Below are positions 42,859 to 52,604 of a stretch of DNA of 64,000 nt, in pieces (position 1 is the stretch's first letter; each line of letters opens with the position of its first letter). The notes beneath the pieces are model-generated. The model saw nothing but the letters and a program-made list of their open reading frames with translations, had not been told where the DNA came from and did no database searches. The stretch comes from Bin80 sp026708685. Lineage in GTDB: Bacteria > Bacteroidota > Rhodothermia > Rhodothermales > Bin80. The translations under genes were made by a program, and so were the position numbers. Location: assembly GCA_965200955.1 (NCBI GenBank), contig OZ241742.1:496001-560000 (forward strand), given 5' to 3'.

Positions 42859-44913
42859 CCTGAATTCCCGCGTGCATCATTGTCCATGAAAATTAGGGGC
42901 GTTTCACGAATTTAATGCGTAGCAATTTATTGTCCAGCCACGGGATTCTCTCTTGAAAATCTTGGTATCCTGCCTTTTTTAGGAATCCTGTTTTTGCCCG
43001 TAAGCGCAAGGCCACCACAATTTCGTCTTCGGTAATGGTCACCTTGCCACTGAGGCGAACGAGATCACGGAAGATCGTTTCGGCTTCGGCATGTTCATAT
43101 CCATCTCCCGCACGTACGCCGAGGAGCCTGTACAGTATACTGGCCATGACTGTCAACTGGGTATCCACATTGATGCGCATGGGAACGACCGAGCTCAGGG
43201 AATCGAGATGGAAGAATTTGATGGCATCGCTGATCACATTTTCAATGACCATTCTCCTAGCGTACCGATCAATGAGTTGGGTTGGAGAACGTTTCCTTTG
43301 ATTGGTGAGCATCACGGTTGGCTTCCCATTGTTGCCCAGACCTTTGATGAGTAGCTGTCGTACCTTGTGAGGGTTTTTTTGAAGAGTGACGATTTCTTCA
43401 ATCACCTTAGGATTCCGATAGGTGCGGGAGATATTGGTCAGCCGTATTTTTTTCCAAGAATCCAGGGGTAGTGTATGGATGTGTTGAATCAACTTCTCCG
43501 ACTTTCTTCGCAAGGTAATATAGTTGGTTCCCATATCGGTCAGTTTTCCCAAAATCTCATGGGTGGTAAATCGACTGTCAAAGACTAATTCTTTGGGAAG
43601 GGTGCCCGTCTGTGCTTTCCAGTAGTTCACAAAACGTAGGATGGATTCATTCTGTGTTTCTTTTCGAACGGTTGGATCTGCATAACAAAAGACATGGGAG
43701 TCCGCATCACGGGCAAGCACGGTGAGAATGCCATGTTGACTACGACCACGCTTGGAGATGTAATGTTTCTGCAGGAGTGCATCATCCCCATGATACGGAA
43801 TCGTATGAAAATCCAGATCCACGGACTGTCCTCCGCCGATGACATCCGAAAGACGGACGGCGGCATGATACCATTGATGCATCAACGGATCGCTAAACTT
43901 CGGATCTACCTCAATGGAGTATTCGGTTAATGTGGTTCGTTTGGGAACGACATTGAGTCCAGCAAAGAGTGCGAGTCCTTCATCCAGTGTTTCAGCCATC
44001 ACATGAGACGGTCGGCCAATCCCATGGAGTTTGAGTGCTAACAGTGACAGGAGTGCACATTCTGGTGGGATCATCGTCGTACCCGGCAGGTCGGCGTTGT
44101 GGACCATGGTATCAATCCTCATTCGGGCCAAATCAAATGCAAACAAAAAGAGTCCACCAAAATCCGTACGAAAGGATCGAGGACTCAGATCAAGCTTCCT
44201 GCGGTCGGCAATCGTTCTGGAACGGGATGATTCAATCTTTCTGTTTTTGGGTAACCGTTGAATTCCCTCTTGGGTAAAGATCTTCTGAATGTAGCCCATA
44301 CTGGCGGGGATCTTTTCCTCTTCCAAACGCGCTTGAATCTGGTTGATGGTTAACCCCTCTTCCAAGCGCAGCTGAAGGATTCGTTCGGGCCGTGGATTTT
44401 TCTTTGGTGGAAGATCCACCTTTTTCGTTGGCCAGAAAAACTCTAAAGTCGGTTTTTTATGGAAGCGTGTGAGCAGATTACGGAACGATCCTTCAGTATA
44501 GCCCCCACGTGCGGCAGCCTCTTCCACCGAGCATTGTTCATAATGATAGGCTCTAAGGGCCTCGTATTGGCGCATAGCCAAGCCCTTGGGGTCGTGAAAA
44601 AAGTCTAAACGTTGAATCATTGATAGAAATGAATATGAAGCAAAATAAATATACTAAAATAAATTAATAAAAACAAATGATTTTGGCTAAAAATCCAGAA
44701 AATGGACAAAAAAGGGATGTATACGTGCTATTTTACTGCTTAATTGGAGAGAATTGAGAGAGTCGTGTGAGTGTCAACGAGGTATAAAATATATTTACAA
44801 AAAAATATATTGCTTCATCATTTCATAAATATAATGATTCTGCTCAAAATATATGTGTTCTAATACGCTGTAAAGAGATTGAGGAGAAAACAGAAGCCGC
44901 GCGGAAATTCAGG
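42859..44913 (-). mobile_element. Insertion sequence B (2055 bp) with inverted repeats and 4-bp target duplication
   Basis: The left end CCTGAATTCCCGCG (42859-42872) matches the inverted right end CCTGAATTTCCGCG (44900-44913) at 13 of 14 bases. Both sides carry CTAT (42855-42858 and 44914-44917). The element holds one minus-strand transposase gene and a long A/T-rich leader. Its first eight end bases are those of insertion sequence A, so they belong to one family. The right duplication overlaps the first base (on this strand) of the nusB stop codon, so the insertion left nusB complete. Confidence 0.88.
42893..44620 (-). CDS. DDE transposase of insertion sequence B
   Basis: A 575-residue transposase with an N-terminal HTH (SVEEAAARGGYTEGSFRNLL), a second HTH (GLTINQIQARLEEEKIPAS), and a DDE core: Asp in SVDLDFHTIPYHGD, Asp in ELVFDSRFTTHE and Glu in MVIENVISDAIKFFHLD. 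It is homologous along its length to the transposase at 19542-21251 but moderately diverged, so the two elements arrived independently. No internal stop is present. The start is the first ATG in frame after the leader. Confidence 0.88.
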   Translation of the reverse strand: MIQRLDFFHDPKGLAMRQYEALRAYHYEQCSVEEAAARGGYTEGSFRNLLTRFHKKPTLEFFWPTKKVDLPPKKNPRPERILQLRLEEGLTINQIQARLEEEKIPASMGYIQKIFTQEGIQRLPKNRKIESSRSRTIADRRKLDLSPRSFRTDFGGLFLFAFDLARMRIDTMVHNADLPGTTMIPPECALLSLLALKLHGIGRPSHVMAETLDEGLALFAGLNVVPKRTTLTEYSIEVDPKFSDPLMHQWYHAAVRLSDVIGGGQSVDLDFHTIPYHGDDALLQKHYISKRGRSQHGILTVLARDADSHVFCYADPTVRKETQNESILRFVNYWKAQTGTLPKELVFDSRFTTHEILGKLTDMGTNYITLRRKSEKLIQHIHTLPLDSWKKIRLTNISRTYRNPKVIEEIVTLQKNPHKVRQLLIKGLGNNGKPTVMLTNQRKRSPTQLIDRYARRMVIENVISDAIKFFHLDSLSSVVPMRINVDTQLTVMASILYRLLGVRAGDGYEHAEAETIFRDLVRLSGKVTITEDEIVVALRLRAKTGFLKKAGYQDFQERIPWLDNKLLRIKFVKRP

Positions 44914-44916
44914 CTA

Positions 44917-45426
44917 TTATTTGAAATGAAGATCTTGCCTTTTCACCATTTCTTCCCAGCCTTGAAGTCCGCCACCTGTTTTCGTTAGCCGTCCTTGTCT
45001 TCTTAATTTGAATGCAATGGAATCAAGCACCCCGTTAATAAAATCCTTACTTTCCTCAGTACTGAACACTTTTGCTAGATCAATGGCTTCATTCATAGTG
45101 ACTTTGGGTGGAATCTGATCAAAATGCAAAAATTCACATACCGCCATTCGTAAAATAATCAAATCTATTCGTAGAATCCGATCTACATCCCAGTTCTTGG
45201 TATTCTCTGAGATGATTTCATCTAAAACATCTTGCTGTGAAACCACTTTTTCAAACAGATCCACTCCCATTTTCTTTGCACCTTCCTGAGCTGGTAATCT
45301 TGGTTTTAAAGTGGTACTGAAAACATAGGGCGATGAATCACCACTTAGCATAAGGGCATAAAGTGCCTGAAGTGTCGCAAAGCGTGCACGGCGACGAGGC
45401 GATATCATCATTGAATCTTGATCCAT
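44917..45426 (-). CDS. nusB: Transcription antitermination protein NusB
   Basis: A 169-residue protein: RRRARFATLQALYALMLSGD at the N-terminus, then RILRIDLIILRMAVCEFLHF and PPKVTMNEAIDLAKVFSTEESKDFINGVLDSI, the classic NusB pattern. NusB with NusE binds boxA RNA and helps transcription of rRNA operons. The N-terminal part is longer and more variable than in E. coli (139 residues), as usual in Bacteroidota. Its stop codon touches the target duplication of insertion sequence B, so any 3' untranslated region and terminator have been displaced by the element. Confidence 0.92.
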   Translation of the reverse strand: MDQDSMMISPRRRARFATLQALYALMLSGDSSPYVFSTTLKPRLPAQEGAKKMGVDLFEKVVSQQDVLDEIISENTKNWDVDRILRIDLIILRMAVCEFLHFDQIPPKVTMNEAIDLAKVFSTEESKDFINGVLDSIAFKLRRQGRLTKTGGGLQGWEEMVKRQDLHFK

Positions 45427-46121
45427 TCTGAGAAAGAAAAAGCTATTTTTTGATCTGTGATTAGCACCGATGGAAATTGTGGTTGCTTACCTTTAAACTT
45501 CAACTATGGATTCATGTTGAGTATCGAAAATTCTTCAATATTCTAAAGTCAACTTCTCACCTTCATCAAACTGAACTCAATGAGGATTTATTCACAAAAG
45601 TGAGTAACCAACAATTCTAAAATTTAATTAATCAAAAATTAATATGTTGTTAGAACGGTGGAATTGTTGATAATCAGCAGCAGCATTGACATTAACGGCT
45701 ATGATGGCGGTTATCCAAAGGGTTGATCAGAAAATCGATTGTGAAATGAATGTGTATTACTTGAAGATTTCAATAAAATTGTTTTTCTTTCATCGTTTTT
45801 GTTAAAGAATTCCAAACCATATCTACAGGTTATTCACAAAAATATACCCCAAATCATTCAACTGAATCTTTATTGAAATGAGCATGTTTCAGTGAATATC
45901 ATTTATGTGGTAGATTCATCATGATCTACTTTTTGTGCTCTCCAGACAGATGTGAAGACTGTCTGGAGTTTTTATTTCAAATGAGATTCCATCGATCAAT
46001 GCCAGAAACATTAGATTAGAAGTTTGATGAGGGTATACATGGGGATGTCAGGATAATTTTGTTATTGGAACACTTTCAGTATAATATTTGATAAAACATG
46101 GATGTATGGTATTGAACATTC
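45427..46121. other. A/T-rich intergenic region with an orphan terminator
   Basis: A 695-nt gap between divergent nusB and moeA. It has no protein gene. Two TTATTCACA sequences (45588-45596 and 45832-45840) and GTTATCCAA (45711-45719) resemble DnaA boxes. Near its right end is an intrinsic terminator facing right (45940-45977) with no known gene before it, so an undetected small RNA on the plus strand is possible. Promoters for nusB (leftward) and moeA (rightward) should also lie here, but I could not fix them. Confidence 0.4.
45940..45977 (+). terminator. Intrinsic terminator without an assigned upstream gene
   Basis: A perfect 10-bp stem (CTCCAGACAG with CTGTCTGGAG), 9-nt loop and then TTTTTATTT. 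The T run is only on the plus-strand side, so it stops rightward transcription. No plus-strand gene precedes it back to 45427. Confidence 0.75.
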
Positions 46122-47369
46122 ATGCGATTGAATATTAATCATATCCCCAAAATGATTACTCCATTTGAAGCATTCCAGATCATTGAGTCAACCATCACCC
46201 CATTACCTGCACAGTCAGTACCTTTGATGGAGTCACTTGGATGCATTCTCCGACAGGATATCATTGCTAAGAATGCAATTCCCCCTTTTGATAATTCTGC
46301 CATGGATGGCTTTGCAGTTCAATGGGATGACTTGTTTTCATTACCTTTGGATCTTGATTTGATTGGAGAAGTTTCGGCAGGTCAGGTTCCTCATACTCAT
46401 GTTGAATCTGGAACATGCCTCCGAATTACAACGGGATCACAAATTCCCGAGGGTGCAGATGCGATCATTCCACTGGAGTGGACCACAGAAATCAATGAGC
46501 AAACGGTACGAATTCATAAAAAGTCAGAGAGGTTATCCTTTATTCGTCCAGCTTCACAAGATGTAGAAAAGGGATCTGTCGTTGTTCAATCTGGAGCAAG
46601 GATTACTCCGCCGATCATAGGAATGATTGCGGCAACTGGTTATAATAGTATAGATGTTGGAGTGACTCCAGAGGTTTCGCTCATTGTTACAGGTAATGAA
46701 TTGCATCCCCCTTCATCTGGTCTGTTACCTCCTGCGAAGATTTATGATACCAATGGTCCCGGTCTTTCGGCTCAGATCATCGATATCAATGCAAAGGTTA
46801 TAGGACCAATGGTCGTCAACGATGATCAACCGAGTATTGCTCAGTCCATTGAAAACAGTAGAGGTTCTGATGTCATCGTGATTGCAGGTGGGGTTTCGGT
46901 TGGAAAGTATGATTATGTAAAAGACATTCTTCATGGAATGGGATTTCAGAAGCATTTTTGGCGAGTCAAACAGCGACCGGGTGGACCTATGTTATTTGGG
47001 GTTCTTGATTCCAAATTGGTGTTTGGACTGCCAGGGAATCCCGTTTCATCTGCGGTATGCTTTCAACAGTATGTGCGTCCAGCATTACTCATGCTCATGG
47101 GAGCATTGGACATCCATCCTCTACAGTTTACAGCAGAATTAACTTCCTCAGTTCAAAAAAAATCGGGGCTATACCATTTTATACGTGGTAATGCAGAACG
47201 AAGAGAGGACGGAGAATTATTTGTATCAATCACAGGTTTGCAGGCTTCAAACCTATATTCATCACTCCAAGAGGCAAATTGCCTTATTCATATAGAAGAA
47301 GAGGTGGAGAATCCTAGGAGGGGCGAGAAAGTGATGATCACCCCACTTCCTTGGGGACAAAATTTCTGA
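46122..47369 (+). CDS. moeA: Molybdopterin molybdenumtransferase MoeA
   Basis: A 415-residue enzyme (405 from the second Met at 46152, MITPFEAFQIIES) that inserts molybdate into adenylated molybdopterin. Motifs are PPFDNSAMDGFAVQ at about 53-66, RITTGSQIPEGADAIIPLEW at about 106-125, SLIVTGNEL, YDTNGPGL and the MPT-binding GGVSVGKYDYVKDIL, RPGGPMLFG and VFGLPGNPVSSAV. All conserved residues are present. No other molybdenum cofactor gene is in the window. Confidence 0.94.
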   Translation: MRLNINHIPKMITPFEAFQIIESTITPLPAQSVPLMESLGCILRQDIIAKNAIPPFDNSAMDGFAVQWDDLFSLPLDLDLIGEVSAGQVPHTHVESGTCLRITTGSQIPEGADAIIPLEWTTEINEQTVRIHKKSERLSFIRPASQDVEKGSVVVQSGARITPPIIGMIAATGYNSIDVGVTPEVSLIVTGNELHPPSSGLLPPAKIYDTNGPGLSAQIIDINAKVIGPMVVNDDQPSIAQSIENSRGSDVIVIAGGVSVGKYDYVKDILHGMGFQKHFWRVKQRPGGPMLFGVLDSKLVFGLPGNPVSSAVCFQQYVRPALLMLMGALDIHPLQFTAELTSSVQKKSGLYHFIRGNAERREDGELFVSITGLQASNLYSSLQEANCLIHIEEEVENPRRGEKVMITPLPWGQNF

Positions 47370-47705
47370 AGAACAGGGAAAATGAGAGATTAGATCTCAG
47401 CCGATCTTTTAGCACCGGCGAATTAAGCATCCCATATTATATTAATCACTGTATAATCCAGAGTGTGATATTCTTAATCAAATTAAGGTCAAAAAACGAT
47501 GGGTGGACATTCATATAGTTACCACTCCGTGTATGAATTTGATGATAAATGCCTATCGTAGCATTACCTTCAAGGAAGCAATTGAATCGGTTGCATCAAA
47601 GTTGTCACTGATAAAAGGTTCAATGGTTCAGTATCACATTACGCTAAGGTCATAGCATTATCTTGAGGAACAATCGCATTTGCGATGATCCGTTAATACT
47701 GTAAA
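47370..47705. other. Intergenic region between moeA and the DprA-like gene
   Basis: 336 nt. A short plus-strand frame ending TAG near 47655 reads MINAYRSITFKEAIESVASK in part and may be a remnant, but it is too short to assign. No hairpin followed by T residues, RNA gene or repeat was found. Confidence 0.3.
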
Positions 47706-49661
47706 ATGATGGAATATTCTGATCACACAAAGGCCCTTCTTCTTTTGACGAGCCACCTCGGCCGCCCCCTACCTAAGGGACAGAATTTGCTCACGATACG
47801 CGAATGGAACCAGCTTCGTACATGGCTGGAGCGAGAAGAGTATTCCCCACAGGATCTGCTTCACGATGTAGAGATTATACAGGACTGGGAAGCCAAGGCT
47901 AAGAATAAGGTTGTTTATTTGTTGGACAGAGGGTTAGCACTGGCCGAAGCATCTTTACGCTGGCAACAGGCAGGCATTTGGATTGTGAGCTACTCTGAGG
48001 AGGATTTTCCACAGAGAATCTCTACCAGAATTAATGCAACACTTCCATATCAGATACCGCCATTATTTTTCGGAATAGGGAATCGATCGTACATCCGAGG
48101 AGGAGGGATTGCCGTCGTTGGATCACGGAATGCTCCCCCAGAGGATTTGGAGTACACCAGACAGTTTGGCGGCGTAGCAGCTTACAATGAGGTAATGATT
48201 GTTTCAGGAGGAGCTAAGGGTGTTGACATTACGGCAATGAATGGGTGTCTTGAAAGCGGAGGCAAGGTGATAGGTGTGTTGTCAGACAAATTGTTGAGAA
48301 GGTCCATGGAGAGGACATGTCGAGACTACATAGAAAATGATCAACTCTTATTACTGTCAGCCACGGATCCTGATGTAAGACTCTCTAGGTTCGAATTTTC
48401 AAAGGCTGCCATGGAGCGCAATAAGTACATTTATTGCCTGTCCGATGCCGCAGTTGTCGTCCGGTCAGGCACCAAAGGAGGTACTATCAGTGGAGCCAAA
48501 GAGAACATAAAGCATTCGTGGGTTCCTTTATGGGTAAAGTCGACGGAGGACATGGATACGGGCAATGAGGAGATCAGCTCAAAAAAAGGTGCACATCGTC
48601 TCGCAAATCATGAAAATGCTGAAGATCATCTTCACTCCATACTGCGGGTTCAGCAATCACATAACTCAGACCGATCGTCAACGAATGTGAGCCATGAGAT
48701 GCTTCGAAGGGCTATCGTTCTACTTACGACTCACTTGAATGGAGAGGAATCCGACTTAGTGGAGCCCATGGATACAAAAGACTGGAAAGAGATTGTTCAG
48801 ATTTTAAGGAGTAACAATATGACACCAGCACATCTTCTTGATAACTCATTAAATGAAACACTCAATAATGGGGACTTTGATGATGTCCAGAGACAGAGAA
48901 TAAAACATCTGTTGGATAAAAACCGTCAGAGCATACTTTCACATAAATTCAAGGATTGGAAAGACGAAAAGATAGATGTATGGACTCGAGCTGACCCAGA
49001 TTATCCCAAAGGGTTAAAAAACAAATTGAGGTATAGCAGTCCTCCAGTATTATTTGTTGTAGGAAGTAAAGACCTACTCAGCTCGCCCGAACTTTCAAAA
49101 ATCATGGTTATAGGGTCCGTCAAACAACAGGGATCTGATCAAGAATATGCTGAGTTGTTGGGAACCTCGTTAGCCCAGCAACAAGTCATACTCAGTTCAA
49201 CCTACACATCTCAAATGGAAAAAGTAGTGGTCAAGAGTTCTTTAAATAATGGAGGCAAATGTATTTTAGTCTTGAATGACAAATTCAAGCATGCACTTGA
49301 TGATTCCAGTTTTGAGAAAGGTATTGCAGAAGGGAGGATGATCATTCTATCCCTTTCTCCACCTCAATCTAAATCAAATGCTTCAACGGATGACTGCTAT
49401 AATATTGCCTGTTGTCTCTCATCAAGCATAATTGTTCTACGTTCGGGGAAGAGGGATGCTGTAGCACGATGTGTGAACCGATCCATTCAAGGTCAATGGA
49501 CACCAATATATAGGAGGCCAATGACCAGTATGCCCATGAATCTCTTGTTTTCACAGGATCATTACGAACATGTGCTGGTAGGCAAAAATGCACAAAATCA
49601 CCTAAAAACGATCCTGAATAATGATAGATCTTTAACAGAAATGTGTCCAGCAAATGAATGA
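47706..49661 (+). CDS. Tandem DprA-like (SLOG) protein, second copy degenerate
   Basis: A 651-residue protein made of two similar halves. Half 1 (1-310) has a helical start (ALLLLTSHLGRPLPKGQNLL), then a DprA-type Rossmann fold: GSRNAPPEDLEYTRQFG at 139-155, VSGGAKGVDITAMNGCLESG at 166-185, KYIYCLSDAAVVVRSGTKGG and GAKENIKHSWVPLWV. Half 2 (from about 325, AIVLLTTHLNGEE) repeats the order but has lost key residues: GSVKQQGSDQEYAELLG replaces the GSR loop and SSTYTSQMEKVVVKSSLNNGG replaces the SGGAKGVD loop. Classic DprA (about 370 residues) loads RecA on DNA in transformation; this protein is a divergent relative whose role may lie in defence or nucleotide sensing. It is not in an evident operon. 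Confidence 0.72.
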   Translation: MMEYSDHTKALLLLTSHLGRPLPKGQNLLTIREWNQLRTWLEREEYSPQDLLHDVEIIQDWEAKAKNKVVYLLDRGLALAEASLRWQQAGIWIVSYSEEDFPQRISTRINATLPYQIPPLFFGIGNRSYIRGGGIAVVGSRNAPPEDLEYTRQFGGVAAYNEVMIVSGGAKGVDITAMNGCLESGGKVIGVLSDKLLRRSMERTCRDYIENDQLLLLSATDPDVRLSRFEFSKAAMERNKYIYCLSDAAVVVRSGTKGGTISGAKENIKHSWVPLWVKSTEDMDTGNEEISSKKGAHRLANHENAEDHLHSILRVQQSHNSDRSSTNVSHEMLRRAIVLLTTHLNGEESDLVEPMDTKDWKEIVQILRSNNMTPAHLLDNSLNETLNNGDFDDVQRQRIKHLLDKNRQSILSHKFKDWKDEKIDVWTRADPDYPKGLKNKLRYSSPPVLFVVGSKDLLSSPELSKIMVIGSVKQQGSDQEYAELLGTSLAQQQVILSSTYTSQMEKVVVKSSLNNGGKCILVLNDKFKHALDDSSFEKGIAEGRMIILSLSPPQSKSNASTDDCYNIACCLSSSIIVLRSGKRDAVARCVNRSIQGQWTPIYRRPMTSMPMNLLFSQDHYEHVLVGKNAQNHLKTILNNDRSLTEMCPANE

Positions 49662-49796
49662 AGCCAAAGGGAATTATATCGCAAAGTAACAACGGATGGA
49701 ACCCTTCTATTTGGGTCATGTGTACTAACAGACACAATAGGATAGACATACGAATCTACCCTATTGCTTACCATAACATCAACTGACCTTGATATC

Positions 49797-51047
49797 ATGC
49801 CTGTAATAAAGGCTTCTAACCCTTCGGATCATTCCTGTTCCACTGCTTATCGTGGAATAGAGTACCGATTACTACCGGGTACCCAGCATAAAGCCATGTT
49901 ATTGCATGGATTGGTTGGAGCATGTTTATTTGTGTGGAATGTGATTCTAAGACAAGTCAACTAAGAAGTGAACGATGAGGATATGGAAAACCCTTCAACA
50001 TCTTTCTTCTCCTTAATCAAGCGTTACCCGTCTTTGCGTAAAGAAACGAGTTGGTTGTCTAAGTATTCATCTGCGATTGTTCGTTACACGTTGAAAGGGC
50101 AATCCGAAGCATGGCAAGCGTTCTTCAAGGGAACGCGTGACCATCCTACGTTTCATAATAAGTACAAGCATAAAGCGTTTACGGCTCCTAAGGGGACGTT
50201 CAATATTGTAGACGACAATATCTACATTCAAAAGGTAGGCTGGATGAAGATGCGTAGAAAAGGGGGCAATCCTTATCCAGACGCTTAACCGATTGAAGTG
50301 ACGGTGAAGAAAGAGGGTCGATACTGGAAGATGTCCGTACTTTATAAAGTGAATCTACCTGAGCAGGTAGATGATGGTAAAGCGATTGGTATTGACTTAA
50401 ACACCTATAACATCGCGTATTCTTCCAGTGACGGTGAACGAGGCATGTGTTCTTTACCTGATCTGACCGATAAAGAAATAAGGATTCGCAGGTATCAACG
50501 TAAGTTAGCTCGTCAACAGAAAGGATCTGGACGATTCAAGCGAACCAAACGGAAGATCAACAAGTGGAAGCGAAAGCAAAAGAACTGCCGAGTCAATGCG
50601 GCACATCAGCACAGTAGAAACCTGTCGAATAAGGCTTACACCTTGAAACGTGAAGACTTGAAGATCAAGAACATGTCCAAGTCCGCCAAGGGTACGGTAG
50701 ATAACCCTGGCAAGAATGTAAAAGCCAAAGCAGGATTGAATCGCGTGATTCAGAATGCTGGATGGAGCAGGTTCAATTCCTACTGCGATTACAAATTTGG
50801 TAAGGTGGTTGTTGTAGATCCTAAGTATACTTCTCAGAAGTGTAATGCTTGTGGCTATACCAGCAAGGAGAATCGGACGACTCAAAGTAGATTTAAGTGT
50901 ATGTCCTGTGGGCATACGGATCACGCAGATCTGAATGCATCTGCGAATATACTCTTGGCCTTCGGGATTGGGGCATCTGCACGTGGAGGAGCGTTCTCGT
51001 TAGAGACTCCTATGAGCCGTGAAATGGATCTGTCAGTAGCTATATAA
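49797..51047 (+). pseudogene. TnpB (IS200/IS605 OrfB) gene with two in-frame stops
   Basis: One reading frame encodes a whole TnpB: YRGIEYRLLPGTQHKAML at the N-terminus, DHPTFHNKYKHKAFTAPKG in the middle, RuvC motifs GIDLNTYN, LKREDLKIKNM and DHADLNASANILL, and a zinc finger CNACG with CMSCG. It is broken by TAA codons at 49962-49964 and 50283-50285, each explainable by one base change from a sense codon, with no frameshift between. TnpB is an RNA-guided nuclease that helps keep the element. No TnpA gene is present. The zinc finger and all three RuvC acidic residues remain, so inactivation is recent. Confidence 0.85.
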
Positions 51048-51101
51048 TCTGGTTACTTATGGATATAATTCCCAAAAGAATGGTGAATGAATAGGGTACA
51101 T

Positions 51102-51144
51102 AAAAATGGCGTGGAGCACTTGTATCAAGCAAACACTCCACGCC
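51102..51144 (-). terminator. Intrinsic terminator after the PKD/OmpA-like gene
   Basis: A 9-bp stem (GGCGTGGAG at 51108-51116 with CTCCACGCC at 51136-51144) followed on the minus strand by ATTTTTA. It lies about 80 nt beyond the stop codon of the minus-strand lipoprotein gene. It could also have been the right end of the TnpB element. Confidence 0.6.
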
Positions 51145-51224
51145 TTCACCAAACAGTAAACACCTATACAGAGTTAGGAAAATATACAAAGGATATGACA
51201 ATACGATGTAAAAAAACGAAAAAA

Positions 51225-52172
51225 TTAACGAAGTGGAATCGTATCAGCACGCTGGAACTGATCGGCTCCGCTCTTCTTGGAGGTTCCTGATGCACTTCCC
51301 ATGCCAAGCATAGATAATCGGTCGGATGAAATACCATTGGAGGAATAGTAGTCCATCAATGCACGGGCACGATCTTCCGAAAGTTCCTGTGGATTGCGTT
51401 CAAAGGGGCTAGTCATTCCTTCAATACGTGCATTCAGGTTGAGACACTCGCTCAGAATTTCAAGGTTGTCCTGAAGAACCATCATCGCATCGTCAGATAA
51501 AACACTGGAGTTCCTATCAAAAAGAACCGGGTTCATATCCGAGAGATCACTGCAGTAGGCAGGTTCAAATTGGGCAACCGTTACATCAAGAGTGCGGGCA
51601 TCCATCCCATGTTCGTTGGAAAGCTCTAGCGAAACAGAATACTCTCCTGGAGACATGAAAGTGTGCTGAGCTGTCGGTGTAGAAGAAGAGGATCCGTCAC
51701 CGAAATTCCAACTATAGGTCATAGGAGCATCTCCACGAACATTGGCACTAAATTCGACAAGAGTTTGTGTGTCTATCGTCGTAGGATTCGTGAGGATGGC
51801 CAGAACCTGTGCAGGAACGGGAGGATTCATCACCATCACGCTGGCAGATTCAGAGACAGAATAGCGACCGTCACGGTTAGATGCCGTAACGGTGATCATA
51901 TATGAACCTGCATCCGAAAACGAATGCTCAACGGATGTACCGTCCATGGAGGTTCCATCACCAAAATCCCATGAGTACTCCACAGGAGGACGTGCATCTT
52001 CATTTGCCATTGCCGAAAAGTCTCCACTTTGATTGGTTTCAAGAGACTCAGGTGCGTCAATCATTAGAGTTTCTACCGCTCGCGGGTTGCATCCAGTGAG
52101 GATGACCGCGACCAATAGTGCAAGCCCTGCAAGGGAAGCTTGAAGGGAAGACAATGTCTTGGATGTCATCAT
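51225..52172 (-). CDS. Lipoprotein with two PKD domains and an OmpA-like C-terminus
   Basis: From the ATG at 52172 (or the next Met at 52169) it has about 315 residues; the frame extends to 52283, but the shorter start gives a signal peptide (SSLQASLAGLALLVAVILTGC) with a lipobox Cys. Two PKD domains follow: VEYSWDFGDGTSMDGTSVEHSF with SYMITVTASN, and MTYSWNFGDGSSSSTPTAQHTF with EYSVSLELSNEHG. The C-terminal part is OmpA-like (VLFDRNSSVLSDDA, then NARIEGMTSPFERNPQELSEDRARALMDYY), which normally binds peptidoglycan. It is likely an outer-membrane lipoprotein anchoring the membrane to the wall. Here the usual HTD of the OmpA motif reads GMTSP, so binding may be changed. Confidence 0.87.
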   Translation of the reverse strand: MMTSKTLSSLQASLAGLALLVAVILTGCNPRAVETLMIDAPESLETNQSGDFSAMANEDARPPVEYSWDFGDGTSMDGTSVEHSFSDAGSYMITVTASNRDGRYSVSESASVMVMNPPVPAQVLAILTNPTTIDTQTLVEFSANVRGDAPMTYSWNFGDGSSSSTPTAQHTFMSPGEYSVSLELSNEHGMDARTLDVTVAQFEPAYCSDLSDMNPVLFDRNSSVLSDDAMMVLQDNLEILSECLNLNARIEGMTSPFERNPQELSEDRARALMDYYSSNGISSDRLSMLGMGSASGTSKKSGADQFQRADTIPLR

Positions 52173-52604
52173 TTTGTTTAGAGTAAATTGAATGAGAATA
52201 GGAATATACAAAATTATTTCCAAAGAATCTGAAAAAATCACGGTGGTTATGATCATGCGAAGTAAAAAAATGGCATTGCCCACAGTTAAGCCACCATAGA
52301 TGGATCACTGGATGAGACATCCTCCCGCAGACAAAGACGAGATAACGTTCCACCATCAGATGGGCCAAGAGGAGTACAGACCTTCTATGATTGCGGTGAA
52401 ATGCAACACAGGGAACCTTTCACCGTACATGGAGTTTCATTGCCTTACAATTGGATAATCAACGAGTGCAACAGTCTTTCATCCTATCTTATTGTTCCTA
52501 TTATTTAGGATGGATCTTTAGAGGATTATGCACATATGATCGATTGAGTGTACACGCTATTCGTACAGCCTGTTTGAATATCCTGTCTTTACCGACTCCT
52601 CGTC
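52173..52604. other. Divergent intergenic region
   Basis: About 430 nt between two divergently transcribed genes. It must contain both promoters. No gene, RNA or strong hairpin is evident. Confidence 0.3.

Noticed and set aside
45427..46121. Chromosome replication origin
   Set aside because: Only three box-like sites, no neighbouring dnaA or dnaN, and no skew data. Kept only as a low-interest finding.
49797..51047. Recoding of TAA as a sense codon
   Set aside because: TAA ends most other genes in this window, including essential ones such as dnaB. Point mutations in a decaying TnpB are simpler.
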